A DNA stretch of 50,577 bases, taken from contig JAIOJA010000048.1 in NCBI GenBank assembly GCA_019912315.1, positions 1 through 50,577 of the forward strand, in the 5' to 3' direction. A model generated the notes under the pieces. The model saw only the letters and a list, made by a program, of their open reading frames with translations. It was not told the DNA's origin and did not search any database. This stretch comes from Planctomycetota bacterium (GTDB taxonomy: Bacteria > Planctomycetota > UBA8742 > UBA2392). Numbering within the stretch: position 1 is the first letter of the stretch; each line of letters starts with the position of its first letter. Position numbers and translations under genes: made by a program. Below are positions 8,913 to 18,950 of this stretch, piece by piece.

Positions 8913-10670
8913 ATGCTTCGCACGAGCCTTCTTGTCGCGCTGCTGTGTGGCTGCGCGCTGCAAGCCGCCGATATCCACGTCGCCACCTCCGGCAACGACA
9001 CCACGGGCAACGGCAGCATCGCAACGCCCTATGCCACCCTTTCGCGCGCGCATCAGGCGGCGAGTGCTGGCGACAAGATTATCTTCCGGGCGGGCACATA
9101 CGCCGGCGACTTTTACGTCACCAAGAACAACCTGACCTTTGAAAGCTATCCCGGCGAATGGGCCAGGATCAGCGTGGCCAACAACGTCAGCGGCGTGGAC
9201 AACGCCCTGTACATTGGCACGGCCGCCAACTGCACCGTGCGCCGCCTTGAGCTTGAGGGCGGCTACTACTATGCGATCAAGATCGATACTGGACCGTGCC
9301 TGGTTGAAGACTGCGTCATCCACGGCAGCGGGCGCGACTGCGTGAAAATTCCCGGCGTCGACAACGTGACCATCCGCCGCTGCGAGATCTACGACTCAGG
9401 CCTGCGCGACCCAAGCAACGCCGAGGGCATCGATAACGTCAACGGCGACTTCATGCTGGTGCAGGACTGCTACATCCACGACATAGCTACCAACGGCGTG
9501 TACCCCAAGGGCGGCAGCATCGGAAGCATCATCGAGCGCTGCCTGATCCGCAACTGCGGGCAGAAGGGGATCAGCATGGCACAGTCTTCAGGCCTGCAGT
9601 TCTACGACACGACCGCAAACCCCGAGTACTATTCGTGCCGCGACTGCATTGCCCGCAACAACATCATCGAAAACTGTGAAGGCAGCGGCATTGACCTCGA
9701 AAGCGCCCTGCGCGCAAAAGTCTACAACAACACCATGATCAACGTGGCAAAGTCGCAGCAGGGGGGCATTCGCATAGCCAGCGCCAACAAGGGCGGCGCG
9801 GCCGGCACGGTAAAGTGCAAGGACTGCGAGATCCGAAACAACATCATCGTACTCGGCAGCGCGTCGCCTCGCCCCATGCTGTTCATGGGCAACGCCAGCC
9901 ACGAGGGCACGCTGACCATGAGCAACAACCGTTACTACAAGACCGGCGGCACGGCGGTGTACTGGTGGGAGCCGACGAGTTACAGCCTCGACCTCGCGGG
10001 CTGGAAGACAACCAGCGGCACGGACAGCAACAGCACCGAGGGCGACCCGCAGGTCGGCGCGAACTGGCACCTGAATGGCGGCAGCCCCTGCATCGACCAG
10101 GCCACAACGATTGCGGGTTTCAACGACGACTACGACGGCAATACGCGCAGCGGCGCATGGGACATCGGCGCGGACGAAACCGGCGGCACGGCCCTGCAGA
10201 CTCCGCCGCCCGCGGGAACGATCGGCACCGGCGGCGGGCAGGCGGGCGCGGGCACACCCGCCGCGCCAAGCGGATTCACGGCGACGCTCAACGGCGCCGA
10301 TGTTGACCTGAGCTGGACCGACAACAGCGGCAACGAAACCGGCTTCCGCATCGAGCGCAAAGTCGGTACAGGCAGCTATGCAACCGTGACGACAACCGCG
10401 GCCGACGCCACCAGCTACACCGACACAAGCGCGCCGGCAGGCGCAACGGTGACCTATCGAGTCATGGCCGTAAACGCTGGGGGTGCGGGATTACCCAGCA
10501 ACGAGGACTCGGTGGTTACGCCCGCCGGCGGTGGCGGTGGCAGCGGGGGGTCTGGCGGAAGCAGCGGTGGCGGCGGCGGTTGCAACGCCAGCCCCGATGC
10601 CGCATTCATGTGCGGCATCCTTATCCTGGGCCTGATTACCGCTGTCGCCCCGCGCGGGGCGACTGATTAA
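8913..10670 (+). CDS. Secreted right-handed beta-helix protein with FN3 and C-terminal sorting tail
   Basis: The protein has 585 residues. AGGAG lies 7 nt before ATG 8913, which is followed by a signal peptide of about 18 residues. The mature start (DIHVATSGNDTTGNGS and YATLSRAHQAASAGDKI) is the typical opening of DUF1565/pectate-lyase-like parallel beta-helix proteins, and PbH1-type repeats follow to about residue 390. A fibronectin III domain covers about 450-545. The end is Gly/Ser-rich, then GGCNAS, a hydrophobic stretch and a short polar end, like a Synerg-CTERM-type sorting signal. A longer open frame to 8112 lacks a signal peptide and was not used. A role in binding or cutting polysaccharide is plausible, but no catalytic residues can be assigned. 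Confidence 0.85.
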   Translation: MLRTSLLVALLCGCALQAADIHVATSGNDTTGNGSIATPYATLSRAHQAASAGDKIIFRAGTYAGDFYVTKNNLTFESYPGEWARISVANNVSGVDNALYIGTAANCTVRRLELEGGYYYAIKIDTGPCLVEDCVIHGSGRDCVKIPGVDNVTIRRCEIYDSGLRDPSNAEGIDNVNGDFMLVQDCYIHDIATNGVYPKGGSIGSIIERCLIRNCGQKGISMAQSSGLQFYDTTANPEYYSCRDCIARNNIIENCEGSGIDLESALRAKVYNNTMINVAKSQQGGIRIASANKGGAAGTVKCKDCEIRNNIIVLGSASPRPMLFMGNASHEGTLTMSNNRYYKTGGTAVYWWEPTSYSLDLAGWKTTSGTDSNSTEGDPQVGANWHLNGGSPCIDQATTIAGFNDDYDGNTRSGAWDIGADETGGTALQTPPPAGTIGTGGGQAGAGTPAAPSGFTATLNGADVDLSWTDNSGNETGFRIERKVGTGSYATVTTTAADATSYTDTSAPAGATVTYRVMAVNAGGAGLPSNEDSVVTPAGGGGGSGGSGGSSGGGGGCNASPDAAFMCGILILGLITAVAPRGATD

Positions 10671-10704
10671 TGCCGCAGGGCGCGCGCCCTATATCTCTGG
10701 AGGG

Positions 10705-11631
10705 CTATGCCTTGCCGGCGCTGCCCAGCAGCTGCATCTTTTCCTTGATGATCTGCTTGACCGCTTCGCGGGCGGGGCCGAGGAACTTGCGCGGGTCAAA
10801 CTCGCCCGGCTTCTCGACCATCAGCTTTCGCAGGGTGGCAGTCCAGCGCAGGCGCAGGTCGGTGTCGATGTTGACCTTGTTAATGCCGCGCTCGATGGCC
10901 TTCTTGTAGCTTTCCGCGTCGAGCCCCTTGGCGCCTTCGATCTTGCCACCGTACTCGTTAATGGTGGCAACACTCGCCGGGTCCACACTACTTGCCCCGT
11001 GCAGCACGAGCGGGATGCCGAGCTTTTCCTTGATGGTCTTGATGCGCTCAAAGTCGATCGCGTTCTCGCCTTTGAACTTGTAGGCCCCGTGGCTGGTGCC
11101 GACCGCGACGGCCAGCGAGTCGCAGCCTGACTCTTTCAGGAAGCGCACGGCTTCTTCGGGGTCGGTGAGGCGCGCGTCGCGCTCGTCCACGTTGACGTCG
11201 TCCTCAATGCCGCCCAGGCGCCCGAGCTCAGCCTCGACGGTGATGCCGCCGTTGGCGTGGGCGTAGTCCACGGCCTGCTTGGTCAGGGCAATGTTCTCGT
11301 CAAGCGGGTGGTGCGAGCCGTCAATCATGACGCTGGTGAAGCCGGCATCGACGCACATCTTTACGTCGTCCATGTTCGCGCCGTGGTCGAGGTGCAGGGC
11401 AACCGGCGCGCTGATCTGGTCGGCCATCGTGCTGGTAAGCGCGACAAGATTCTTGAGCCCGCCATATTTGATAGCGCCTGTGGAGAGAGCCACAATGACC
11501 GGCGACTTCAGCTCGTCGGCCGCTTCAAGCGCGCTCTGCAAGAATTCAAGATTGCTGAAGTTAAACTGGCCAATGGCGTAATATTCCTTGTTGGCCTTCT
11601 CATACATCTTGCCAAGAATCTCGAGCGGCAT
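10705..11631 (-). CDS. fba: Class II fructose-1,6-bisphosphate aldolase
   Basis: The protein has 308 residues and cleaves fructose-1,6-bisphosphate to dihydroxyacetone phosphate and glyceraldehyde 3-phosphate in glycolysis and gluconeogenesis. Zinc and substrate motifs are present in order: LHLDHGAN, DGSHHPLDEN, EAELGRLGG, LHGASSV and VNIDTDLR. Length and order fit class II enzymes of the FbaA/GatY group. The start at 11631 (MPLEILGKMYEKA) has GGAG upstream; the longer open frame runs into a dispersed repeat and is rejected. The gene lies near PEP carboxykinase on the same strand, so both sugar-phosphate directions of carbon flow are represented here. Confidence 0.95.
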   Translation of the reverse strand: MPLEILGKMYEKANKEYYAIGQFNFSNLEFLQSALEAADELKSPVIVALSTGAIKYGGLKNLVALTSTMADQISAPVALHLDHGANMDDVKMCVDAGFTSVMIDGSHHPLDENIALTKQAVDYAHANGGITVEAELGRLGGIEDDVNVDERDARLTDPEEAVRFLKESGCDSLAVAVGTSHGAYKFKGENAIDFERIKTIKEKLGIPLVLHGASSVDPASVATINEYGGKIEGAKGLDAESYKKAIERGINKVNIDTDLRLRWTATLRKLMVEKPGEFDPRKFLGPAREAVKQIIKEKMQLLGSAGKA

Positions 11632-11677
11632 GTGTCGTCTCCGTGTGTCGTGGTCCGTGTCTCGTGCATCGTGTTTA

Positions 11678-11704
11678 ACCACAGAGTACACAGAGAGCAC
11701 GGAG
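11678..11704. repeat. Dispersed ACCACAGAG-type repeat
   Basis: ACCACAGAGTACACAGAG followed by AGCACGGAG: a short direct-repeat motif that recurs, as an inverted pair, at 16393-16453. It fills the gap between the oligoribonuclease and aldolase genes. Confidence 0.6.
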
Positions 11705-11707
11705 ATT

Positions 11708-12241
11708 TCAGCGAAGTACGTGTTCGCGGTAGTACTTGAGCTCGAGAATACTCTGCTGGATGTCGGCCAACGCGGTGTGGTCCTTGTCTGCCTTGCCGAA
11801 CTTCTCCAGGTCCGGGTACCAGGCGCGGGTGAGTATCTTGAGGCTGCTGACGTCTACCTGCCTGTAGTGAAGCCAGGCTTCGATTGGGGGCATGTATTTG
11901 CGCAAAAAGCGGCGGTCCTGGTGGATGGTGTTGCCGGCGAGCGTGCCTTCGTTCTCGGCACAGTGTTTCTTGATCAGCGCGAGCGCCGCGTCAGTGGCTT
12001 CACTCAGGCTGGTCTTTGACGCGCGCACGCGATCCAGCAAGCCATTCTTCGTGTGCATCTCCCGCACGAACGCTCCCATGGTCAGCAGGGTGCTGTCGGG
12101 CTGGTGGATGACGGCTTCGTATTGCTCGATCGGCTCGAGGTCCGGGCCCGTGATGATGACGGCGATTTCGAGAATGACGTCCAGCTCCGGGTTGAGCCCG
12201 GTCATTTCTAGGTCGATCCAGACGAGTTTGAGTTCGGTCAT
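11708..12241 (-). CDS. orn: Oligoribonuclease
   Basis: The protein has 177 residues, the normal length. It is a 3'-to-5' exonuclease that finishes RNA decay by degrading 2-5 nt RNAs, and in many bacteria it also clears linear pGpG. The DEDDh exonuclease motifs are complete: IDLEMTGL near the N-terminus, GNTIHQDRRFL in the middle, and HTALADIQQSI near the C-terminus. It sits downstream of PEP carboxykinase on the same strand, but a palindromic repeat (12247-12302) separates them, so co-transcription is uncertain. Confidence 0.95.
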   Translation of the reverse strand: MTELKLVWIDLEMTGLNPELDVILEIAVIITGPDLEPIEQYEAVIHQPDSTLLTMGAFVREMHTKNGLLDRVRASKTSLSEATDAALALIKKHCAENEGTLAGNTIHQDRRFLRKYMPPIEAWLHYRQVDVSSLKILTRAWYPDLEKFGKADKDHTALADIQQSILELKYYREHVLR

Positions 12242-12246
12242 GGCAG

Positions 12247-12302
12247 GTCTACGGTCGACAGTTGACGGTCAACGGTCAACGGCAAAACCGTCGACCGTAG
12301 AC
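12247..12302. repeat. GTCGAC-family palindromic repeat
   Basis: Perfect 13-bp inverted arms, GTCTACGGTCGAC (12247-12259) and GTCGACCGTAGAC (12290-12302), enclose direct repeats of the type TTGACGGTCAACGGTCAACGG. There is no T-run. The type looks like dispersed intergenic repeats of planctomycete-like genomes. It could form a cruciform or an RNA hairpin between pckA and orn. Confidence 0.75.
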
Positions 12303-12323
12303 TGTAAACCATCAACCTGATCC

Positions 12324-13907
<1,584 letters not shown>

Positions 13908-14026
13908 GGTTGTCCCTCGTTTTCACGCTCAGCATTGGGGCAACGGCCACCGAGCCCGCGTGACGGCGACAGTGTAGCGATGACTACCAAGCCCACAACG
14001 AGGAAGACAGATTCGGCTGCACGGAA

Positions 14027-15205
14027 TCACAAACCCTTGATGACATTGAGGTAACGATCAGCAGCCAGCACGGTGTGGAAGGATTTTTCAGCAGCTTTGC
14101 GCGCATTGGCCGCCAGTGACTTGCGGCGCTCGGGGTTGTCTTTCAGTTCGCGAACAGCGGCGGCGACCGCGCCCGGGTTGTCGAAGTCGCTGACGACAAC
14201 GCCACAGTCGTGCTGCTTCACGAACGAGGCCAGTTCGCTGCCCTCCGGCGCAAGCGCCAGGACCGGGCGACCGCTGGCGAGAATCCCCTGCAACTTGCTC
14301 GGCATGGCAAGCCGGTCGGCCGCCGGCTCAATGGCGACGACAGCCAGGTCGCAGGCGGCGAGGCTGTCGTTGAGTTTGTCGAATGGCTGATAGTCGAAGA
14401 AACGCACGTTGGCCTGACCGTCCGCGAGCTTGCGCGTGGGCTCCAGTTTCGCGCCCCGGCCTATGTAGGTGAGCACTGCATCCGGCAACTCGGCAAACGC
14501 ATGCGTCAAACCGTCCAGCGGGTGCAGCAGCCCGAGGTTACCGGAGTACTGAACGACAAATGGCTCCACGAGGTTGTTCGCCTGCGCGAACTCGCTGTCA
14601 GTCTTGGCAATCGGCTTGATGGCATCCGTGTCCACCCAGTTCGGGATGACTTCGACGTTCGCATTCGGTTGCAGCTTCAGGGCGTTCGCCTTCATGCCTT
14701 CCGTCAGCGTGACGGTTCGCCCGCGCCTTAAAATGCGCCGCTGCATGTGGCGCAGAACGCCAGCCAGCAAGCCAGGCTTCATGCGCCCGAGGGCAATGCC
14801 GAGGTCGGGATGCACGTCGTGTAGGACATAGACGTAGCGCCGCCCGACCCACGACAGCCACCAGCCGACAATGCCGAGTGTCGGGGGGCTGCTCGGAATC
14901 ATCAGCACGCCGCCGGTAAACAACGCGCGCAACCACGCGGTATCGGTCAGCCATAGCGCAGAGAGCGCCCGTGACACCAGTCCCTTACCTCCGCCCGGAG
15001 CCCACATACGACGCACTTCGACGCCGTCGATTACTTCCCGTTTGGGGGCCTTCGCGACCACGCCCTGGTAGCGCGGACGCCAGGTCAGCACGCGAACTTT
15101 CACCCCACGCGCGACAAGCTCGCGGGCCAGCAGGCTGAACAACTGCCCATCCGCCGCCACATCGGGCGGGTAATAAGGAAGCAACATCACAACGCGCTTC
15201 GACAT
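14027..15205 (-). CDS. Family 4 glycosyltransferase, WcaI-like
   Basis: The protein has 392 residues. The N-terminal Rossmann half opens with RVVMLLPYYPPDVAADGQ. The C-terminal half contains VQYSGNLGLLHPLDG and a nucleotide-sugar pocket with MPSKLQGILASGRPVLA, close to the arrangement in colanic-acid WcaI and other GT-B enzymes. It should transfer a sugar from a nucleotide donor at the inner membrane face. It is divergent from the GDP-mannose dehydratase and GDP-fucose synthase genes, so a fucosylated surface glycan is a reasonable but unproven pathway. The start at 15205 (MSKRVVML) is preferred because the upstream extension is encoded by a repeat. Confidence 0.88.
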   Translation of the reverse strand: MSKRVVMLLPYYPPDVAADGQLFSLLARELVARGVKVRVLTWRPRYQGVVAKAPKREVIDGVEVRRMWAPGGGKGLVSRALSALWLTDTAWLRALFTGGVLMIPSSPPTLGIVGWWLSWVGRRYVYVLHDVHPDLGIALGRMKPGLLAGVLRHMQRRILRRGRTVTLTEGMKANALKLQPNANVEVIPNWVDTDAIKPIAKTDSEFAQANNLVEPFVVQYSGNLGLLHPLDGLTHAFAELPDAVLTYIGRGAKLEPTRKLADGQANVRFFDYQPFDKLNDSLAACDLAVVAIEPAADRLAMPSKLQGILASGRPVLALAPEGSELASFVKQHDCGVVVSDFDNPGAVAAAVRELKDNPERRKSLAANARKAAEKSFHTVLAADRYLNVIKGL

Positions 15206-15210
15206 CGGGG

Positions 15211-15344
15211 CCACGAAAGCACAAAAACACGAAAAGGGAACTGCGTTGGCCCACGAAGATACACGAAGGAGCACCAAGTAGTCCTTCGTGCCACTTCGTG
15301 AACCTTCGTGGGCGATCCGCTTTTGTGCTTTTGTGCTTTCGTGG
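15211..15344. repeat. Nested CACGAAAG-type inverted repeats
   Basis: The outer arms CCACGAAAGCACAAAA (15211-15226) and TTTTGTGCTTTCGTGG (15329-15344) match over 16 bp. Inner arms GCCCACGAAG (15249-15258) and CTTCGTGGGC (15304-15313) match over 10 bp, and further CACGAAG copies lie between. The element fills the divergent gap between the glycosyltransferase and gmd, so promoters for both genes must lie in or beside it. Confidence 0.75.
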
Positions 15345-15357
15345 TTAAAACAGAACG

Positions 15358-16377
15358 ATGGCGAAAACGGCGTTGATCACAGGCATCACAGGGCAGGACG
15401 GCAGCTACCTGGCAGAGCTGCTGCTGGCCAAGGGCTACACGGTCTACGGGCTCATACGCCGCAGCAGCACGTTCAACACCGACCGCATCAACCACCTGTA
15501 CCAGGACCCGCACGATCCCGACTACCGCCTGCGCCTGCTGTACGGCGACATGACCGACAGCGCGAACCTGCTGCGCATCTTGCGCGAAACCCAGCCCGTC
15601 GAGATCTACAACCTGGCGGCGCAGTCCCACGTGAAAGTCAGCTTCGAAGTCCCCGAGTACACGGCCGACGTGGACGCGCTCGGCGTGACCCGCCTGCTGG
15701 AATGCATCCGCGCCAGCGGCATCGAAACGCGCTTCTACCAGGCCGGCAGCAGCGAGATGTTCGGCAGTACACCCGCGCCGCAGGACGAGAACTCGCTGTT
15801 CGCACCGCGCTCGCCTTACGCGGCCGCCAAGGTTTACGCCCACCACATGACGCGCAACTACCGCGAGGCCTATGGGCTGTTTGCGGTCGGCGGGATTCTC
15901 TTCAACCACGAAAGCCCGCGGCGAGGGATGACCTTCGTGACGCGCAAGATCACCCGCGCCGTCGCGAACATCAAGCACGGCAAGCAGGACAAGCTGTTCC
16001 TCGGCAATCTGGACGCCCGCCGCGACTGGGGCTTCGCGCCCGATTACGTCGAGGGCATGTGGCAGATGCTCCAGGCCGACGAGCCTGACGATTACGTACT
16101 TGCAACAGGCGAAAGCCATACGGTGAAAGAATTCGTCCAGCACGCTTTCGAAGCCGCCGGACTGGATTCCGAAAAGCACGTCGAGATCGACGAGCGCTAT
16201 CTACGACCAACCGAAGTCGACGAGTTGCAGGGCGACTACACCCGCGCCAATCAGAGAGTCGCCTGGGAACCCAAAGTGAAGTTTGCCCAACTGGTGAAGC
16301 TCATGGTCAGGGCCGACCTGGACGCCGTGAAAAGTGGTCGCGGCGAGTTCGAAGTAATTGAACGGCACTTCAAGTAG
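15358..16377 (+). CDS. gmd: GDP-mannose 4,6-dehydratase
   Basis: The protein has 339 residues and converts GDP-D-mannose to GDP-4-keto-6-deoxymannose, the first step to GDP-L-fucose. It is an extended short-chain dehydrogenase with the NADP motif [10 protein letters not shown] at the N-terminus, NLAAQSHV, the catalytic SSEMFG Ser/Glu region and the YAAAK Tyr-Lys pair. The family-typical [10 protein letters not shown] and NLDARRDWG segments follow. Length is near the usual 320-370. The next gene, GDP-fucose synthase, starts 83 bp downstream after an inverted repeat. Confidence 0.95.
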   Translation: MAKTALITGITGQDGSYLAELLLAKGYTVYGLIRRSSTFNTDRINHLYQDPHDPDYRLRLLYGDMTDSANLLRILRETQPVEIYNLAAQSHVKVSFEVPEYTADVDALGVTRLLECIRASGIETRFYQAGSSEMFGSTPAPQDENSLFAPRSPYAAAKVYAHHMTRNYREAYGLFAVGGILFNHESPRRGMTFVTRKITRAVANIKHGKQDKLFLGNLDARRDWGFAPDYVEGMWQMLQADEPDDYVLATGESHTVKEFVQHAFEAAGLDSEKHVEIDERYLRPTEVDELQGDYTRANQRVAWEPKVKFAQLVKLMVRADLDAVKSGRGEFEVIERHFK

Positions 16378-16392
16378 GGACTGCCTATGGAA

Positions 16393-16453
16393 CACCACAG
16401 AGGACACAGAGTTCACAGAGGACTTCTCTGTGGTCTCCGTGTGCTCTGTGGTG
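16393..16453. repeat. ACCACAGAG-type inverted repeat between gmd and GDP-fucose synthase
   Basis: CACCACAGAG (16393-16402) pairs with CTCTGTGGTG (16444-16453), and the interior has further CACAGAG/CTCTGTG copies. It would form one long imperfect hairpin in the gmd-fcl transcript. No T-run follows. Confidence 0.7.
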
Positions 16454-16460
16454 AATTGGA

Positions 16461-17444
16461 GTGCCTGTGCTCGACCTGACGCAAGAACGCGTTCTTGTCA
16501 CTGGTGCCGCCGGGTTTCTGGGGCGGCACCTTTGTGAACTGTTGCGCGCTGAAGGTTGCCAGAACCTGTTTACGCCGCGATCCAGTGACTACGACCTGGT
16601 GGACCGTGCGGCTGTGCGGCGGTTGTATGCGGCGTTTGAGCCGACCGTCGTGATTCACCTGGCGGCCCGTGTCGGCGGCATCGGCGCGAACCGGGACAAC
16701 CCCGGGCTGTTCTTTCACGACAATCTACAGATGGGCGTCAACCTGATTGATGTAGGGGCGAGGCTTGCCTCGCCCGTTCGCAAGTTTGTCCAACTCGGCA
16801 CCGTCTGCTCTTATCCGAAACACACGCCCGTGCCCTTCCGTGAAGACGCGCTCTGGGACGGCTTCCCCGAAGAAACCAACGCGCCCTACGGCATCGCGAA
16901 GAAAGCGCTGCTGACCATGCTGCAGAGTTATCGCGCGCAGTACGGTTTGAACGGCATCTACCTGCTGCCGGTAAACCTCTACGGCCCCGGCGACAACTTT
17001 GACCTGCAGACCAGCCACGTCATCCCTGCCATGATCCGGAAGCTCGCGACGGCCAATGACAAGGTCACCCTCTGGGGCGACGGCAGTCCCACCCGCGAGT
17101 TCCTGTACGTGCGCGACTGTGCCCTGGGCATTGTCGCGGCAACCAGGCAGTACGAAGGCGCGGCACCGGTGAACCTGGGCTCCGGGCGCGAGATCAGTAT
17201 GCGCGACCTGGCCGGGCTCATTCGCCAGTTAACGGGCAGCACGGCCGAGATCGAGTGGGACACCAGCATGCCCAACGGCCAGCCCCGCCGCTGTCTGGAC
17301 ACATCACGTGCGCAAGAAGCCTTCGCCTGGCACGCCGAAACAAGATTCGAAGACGGGTTGCGAAAGACCATCCAGTGGTGGCAGGCACAGAGCCCCACCC
17401 GAAAGGGCGGGGAGTCGCCGAAGGAGACAACGAATCGCGGCTAA
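16461..17444 (+). CDS. fcl: GDP-L-fucose synthase, extended by repeat-derived sequence
   Basis: The protein has 327 residues. It is a 3,5-epimerase/4-reductase making GDP-L-fucose from the Gmd product with NADPH. It has the NAD(P) motif TGAAGFLGRHL, the Ser region LGTVCSYPK, the Tyr-Lys pair in APYGIAKK and family segments NLYGPGDNF and GDGSPTREFLY. Two oddities are seen. A perfect 9-bp palindrome (16756-16775) is embedded in frame at DVGARLASPV. The last 18 residues (from the CAG at 17388) are encoded by a four-hairpin element whose other copies begin with a TAG stop here. Without that tail it would be 309 residues, the usual family size. The start is GTG 16461; GTG 16467 with GGAG 5 nt upstream is equally possible. 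Confidence 0.93.
   Translation: MPVLDLTQERVLVTGAAGFLGRHLCELLRAEGCQNLFTPRSSDYDLVDRAAVRRLYAAFEPTVVIHLAARVGGIGANRDNPGLFFHDNLQMGVNLIDVGARLASPVRKFVQLGTVCSYPKHTPVPFREDALWDGFPEETNAPYGIAKKALLTMLQSYRAQYGLNGIYLLPVNLYGPGDNFDLQTSHVIPAMIRKLATANDKVTLWGDGSPTREFLYVRDCALGIVAATRQYEGAAPVNLGSGREISMRDLAGLIRQLTGSTAEIEWDTSMPNGQPRRCLDTSRAQEAFAWHAETRFEDGLRKTIQWWQAQSPTRKGGESPKETTNRG
16756..16775. repeat. Palindrome embedded in the fcl coding sequence
   Basis: GGGCGAGGC, TT, GCCTCGCCC: perfect 9-bp arms inside the fcl gene, read as Gly-Ala-Arg-Leu-Ala-Ser-Pro. The sequence has the look of a short dispersed palindrome rather than ordinary coding sequence. Confidence 0.7.
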
Positions 17445-17488
17445 GCTTCGACGCTTCGCGCCGCCCCCGGCGTTTCCGCCGGGGCTCT
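17389..17488. repeat. Four-hairpin element A (between fcl and the Spx/ArsC-like gene)
   Basis: The outer arms AGAGCC and GGCTCT enclose: hairpin 1 with a GAAA loop (17395-17410), hairpin 2 GTCGCC/GAA/GGAGAC with one mismatch (17414-17428), hairpin 3 GCGGC/GCCGC (17437-17464) capped by AAGC/GCTT, and hairpin 4 CCGGCG-TTTC-CGCCGG (17467-17482). Element B has the same order and the same loops at hairpins 1, 2 and 4. The right end supplies the TAA of the minus-strand gene. The left end has CAG where element B has TAG. Confidence 0.75.
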
Positions 17489-17808
17489 TACGGTTTTCCG
17501 ATCGTGATCTTCCCGTCGATCACAATCACCGGTCGCTTCAGGAACGAATAGTGTTCCAGGATATACTTGCGGTAGTCCTTCTCGCCGAACGTTGACACGT
17601 CAAGCCCGAGCGTCTTGATCTGCTGACTGCGCCGCGAGAATAACGCCTCGTAGCTGCCGGCAAGTTTCTTCAGCGCGTCAAGCTCGGCGCCGGTCAGCGG
17701 CTCGGACTTCAACTCGCGCGACTCCAGTTTCTTGGCTTTGGGTCCCAGCTCCGCTAGGATCTTCTTGCAGGTATTGCACGTGCCCAGGTGTATGAAGACG
17801 TTATTCAT
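17488..17808 (-). CDS. Spx/ArsC-family thioredoxin-fold protein
   Basis: The protein has 106 residues. It has the thioredoxin-like Spx/arsenate reductase fold with CNTCKK (CxxC) near residue 9 and the family end FLKRPVIVIDGKITIG. It could be an arsenate reductase-like or Spx-like redox protein; there is no ars gene nearby. Most relatives are about 110-120 residues, so the end is slightly short, and its stop is the edge of element A. Its ATG at 17808 overlaps the stop of the upstream membrane protein gene by 8 nt (ATGAATAA), with GGGAAGGA just upstream. The two genes are probably translated together. Confidence 0.85.
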   Translation of the reverse strand: MNNVFIHLGTCNTCKKILAELGPKAKKLESRELKSEPLTGAELDALKKLAGSYEALFSRRSQQIKTLGLDVSTFGEKDYRKYILEHYSFLKRPVIVIDGKITIGKP

Positions 17809-18916
17809 GATCCTTCCCGTCAAAGCGTTTGGCTGCGCGTTCTTCAAGCTGCCTCGTTTCCTTTGCCAGCGCCGGGTTCTGTTTCAGCGCCTTCAACTCC
17901 TTTAACGCCTGGTCGTAGGCATCGCGCCGCCCTTCGTTGATCGCCAGCGCCACACGATAAAGAACCAGGTGCCCCTTCGTCAGCTTCGATACGTCGATCG
18001 ACTCCATGATCTGACGCGCGCGTAGCCCCTCGCCTCGCAACGCTTGCGCATATGCGGCCTCTAGCATTACGTAAGCCTTCGCCCTCGCGTTGTGGCGCTG
18101 TGCGAGTTCCATGGCCTCGTTCAGGATTTCGTCGGCACGCGCGAACTCTTTGGATTCCGCGTAGTGCAGAAACGCCACCCAGAGACAGTAAAGGTGCAGA
18201 ATGCTGCCGTCGCGCACCGTCTGCAGTCGCTGTACCAGCGACGTGTCCCACTCTTCGGGCATCGTGCCAGACGCGCCCGCCCGCGCCAGGCGTCCGACCG
18301 CATCCAGGGCCAGGCTGGAGGGCCCGTCGACGGACAGACGATGCAACATGTCGCCGCGAGAGAGTGGGCCGGTCTCGTCACCCTGCATGAGCGCGCTGGC
18401 AGACAGCAGGCAGGTCACACCGGCATAAAGCAGCAGCAGGTCACGCGCGAGCCCGTGACTCCAGAACAGAGCCGCCAGCGCAATCGCCAGCAGGGCGGTA
18501 TTGACCATGAACCCTTCCAGGGCCGCAAAGAATGTCCAGTAGCGACGACGCGCAGGGCGATCATCCACCGGCACCCAGATCAGGCAGAAGGCGGCCCCGC
18601 CGATGCCCTCGAGTACGGGAGGCCCCTTGCGATTGCGAAGCGGCACCCGCTTAAGCCCCGCTGCCACCCCGCCAATCAGTATGCCGACCAGGAAAAGCAG
18701 GTGGTAGACCAGCACCGCTACGGGAAGGCCCCAGAGCATGTGCCACAGGTTACCTTGCTCTCGTTCGATGCCGAAGATCTGCTGACCGCCCGCATCCCAC
18801 CACCAGAGCACGGGGATCAGCCCGACAACCAACCCTACGGCGGCCAACGCGCCAGACAGCAGCGTCAGCCCCTTGCCCTCGGCGGATGGATGCATCGGAT
18901 CAAGTTTGCCGGCCAT
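17801..18916 (-). CDS. Membrane protein with cytoplasmic or periplasmic helical-repeat tail
   Basis: The protein has about 371 residues from the ATG at 18916; starts at 18952 and 18892 are also possible. I do not recognise the family. About five hydrophobic segments fill residues 15-190: one near LLSGALAAVGLVVGLIPVL, one near LPVAVLVYHLLFLVGILIGG, and the rest around 110-190. From about 200 to the end it is soluble, helical and TPR-like. The layout recalls M50-type membrane proteases, but there is no HExxH, so a protease call is not supported. It overlaps the Spx/ArsC-like gene by 8 nt and is divergent from the gene at 18951. Confidence 0.7.
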   Translation of the reverse strand: MAGKLDPMHPSAEGKGLTLLSGALAAVGLVVGLIPVLWWWDAGGQQIFGIEREQGNLWHMLWGLPVAVLVYHLLFLVGILIGGVAAGLKRVPLRNRKGPPVLEGIGGAAFCLIWVPVDDRPARRRYWTFFAALEGFMVNTALLAIALAALFWSHGLARDLLLLYAGVTCLLSASALMQGDETGPLSRGDMLHRLSVDGPSSLALDAVGRLARAGASGTMPEEWDTSLVQRLQTVRDGSILHLYCLWVAFLHYAESKEFARADEILNEAMELAQRHNARAKAYVMLEAAYAQALRGEGLRARQIMESIDVSKLTKGHLVLYRVALAINEGRRDAYDQALKELKALKQNPALAKETRQLEERAAKRFDGKDHE

Positions 18917-18950
18917 GCCACTCAGGATAATCGCCGCTATCATCGACGCC

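Noticed and set aside
17801..18916. M50-type site-2 protease
   Set aside because: The membrane layout is suggestive but no HExxH motif or second metal ligand is present.
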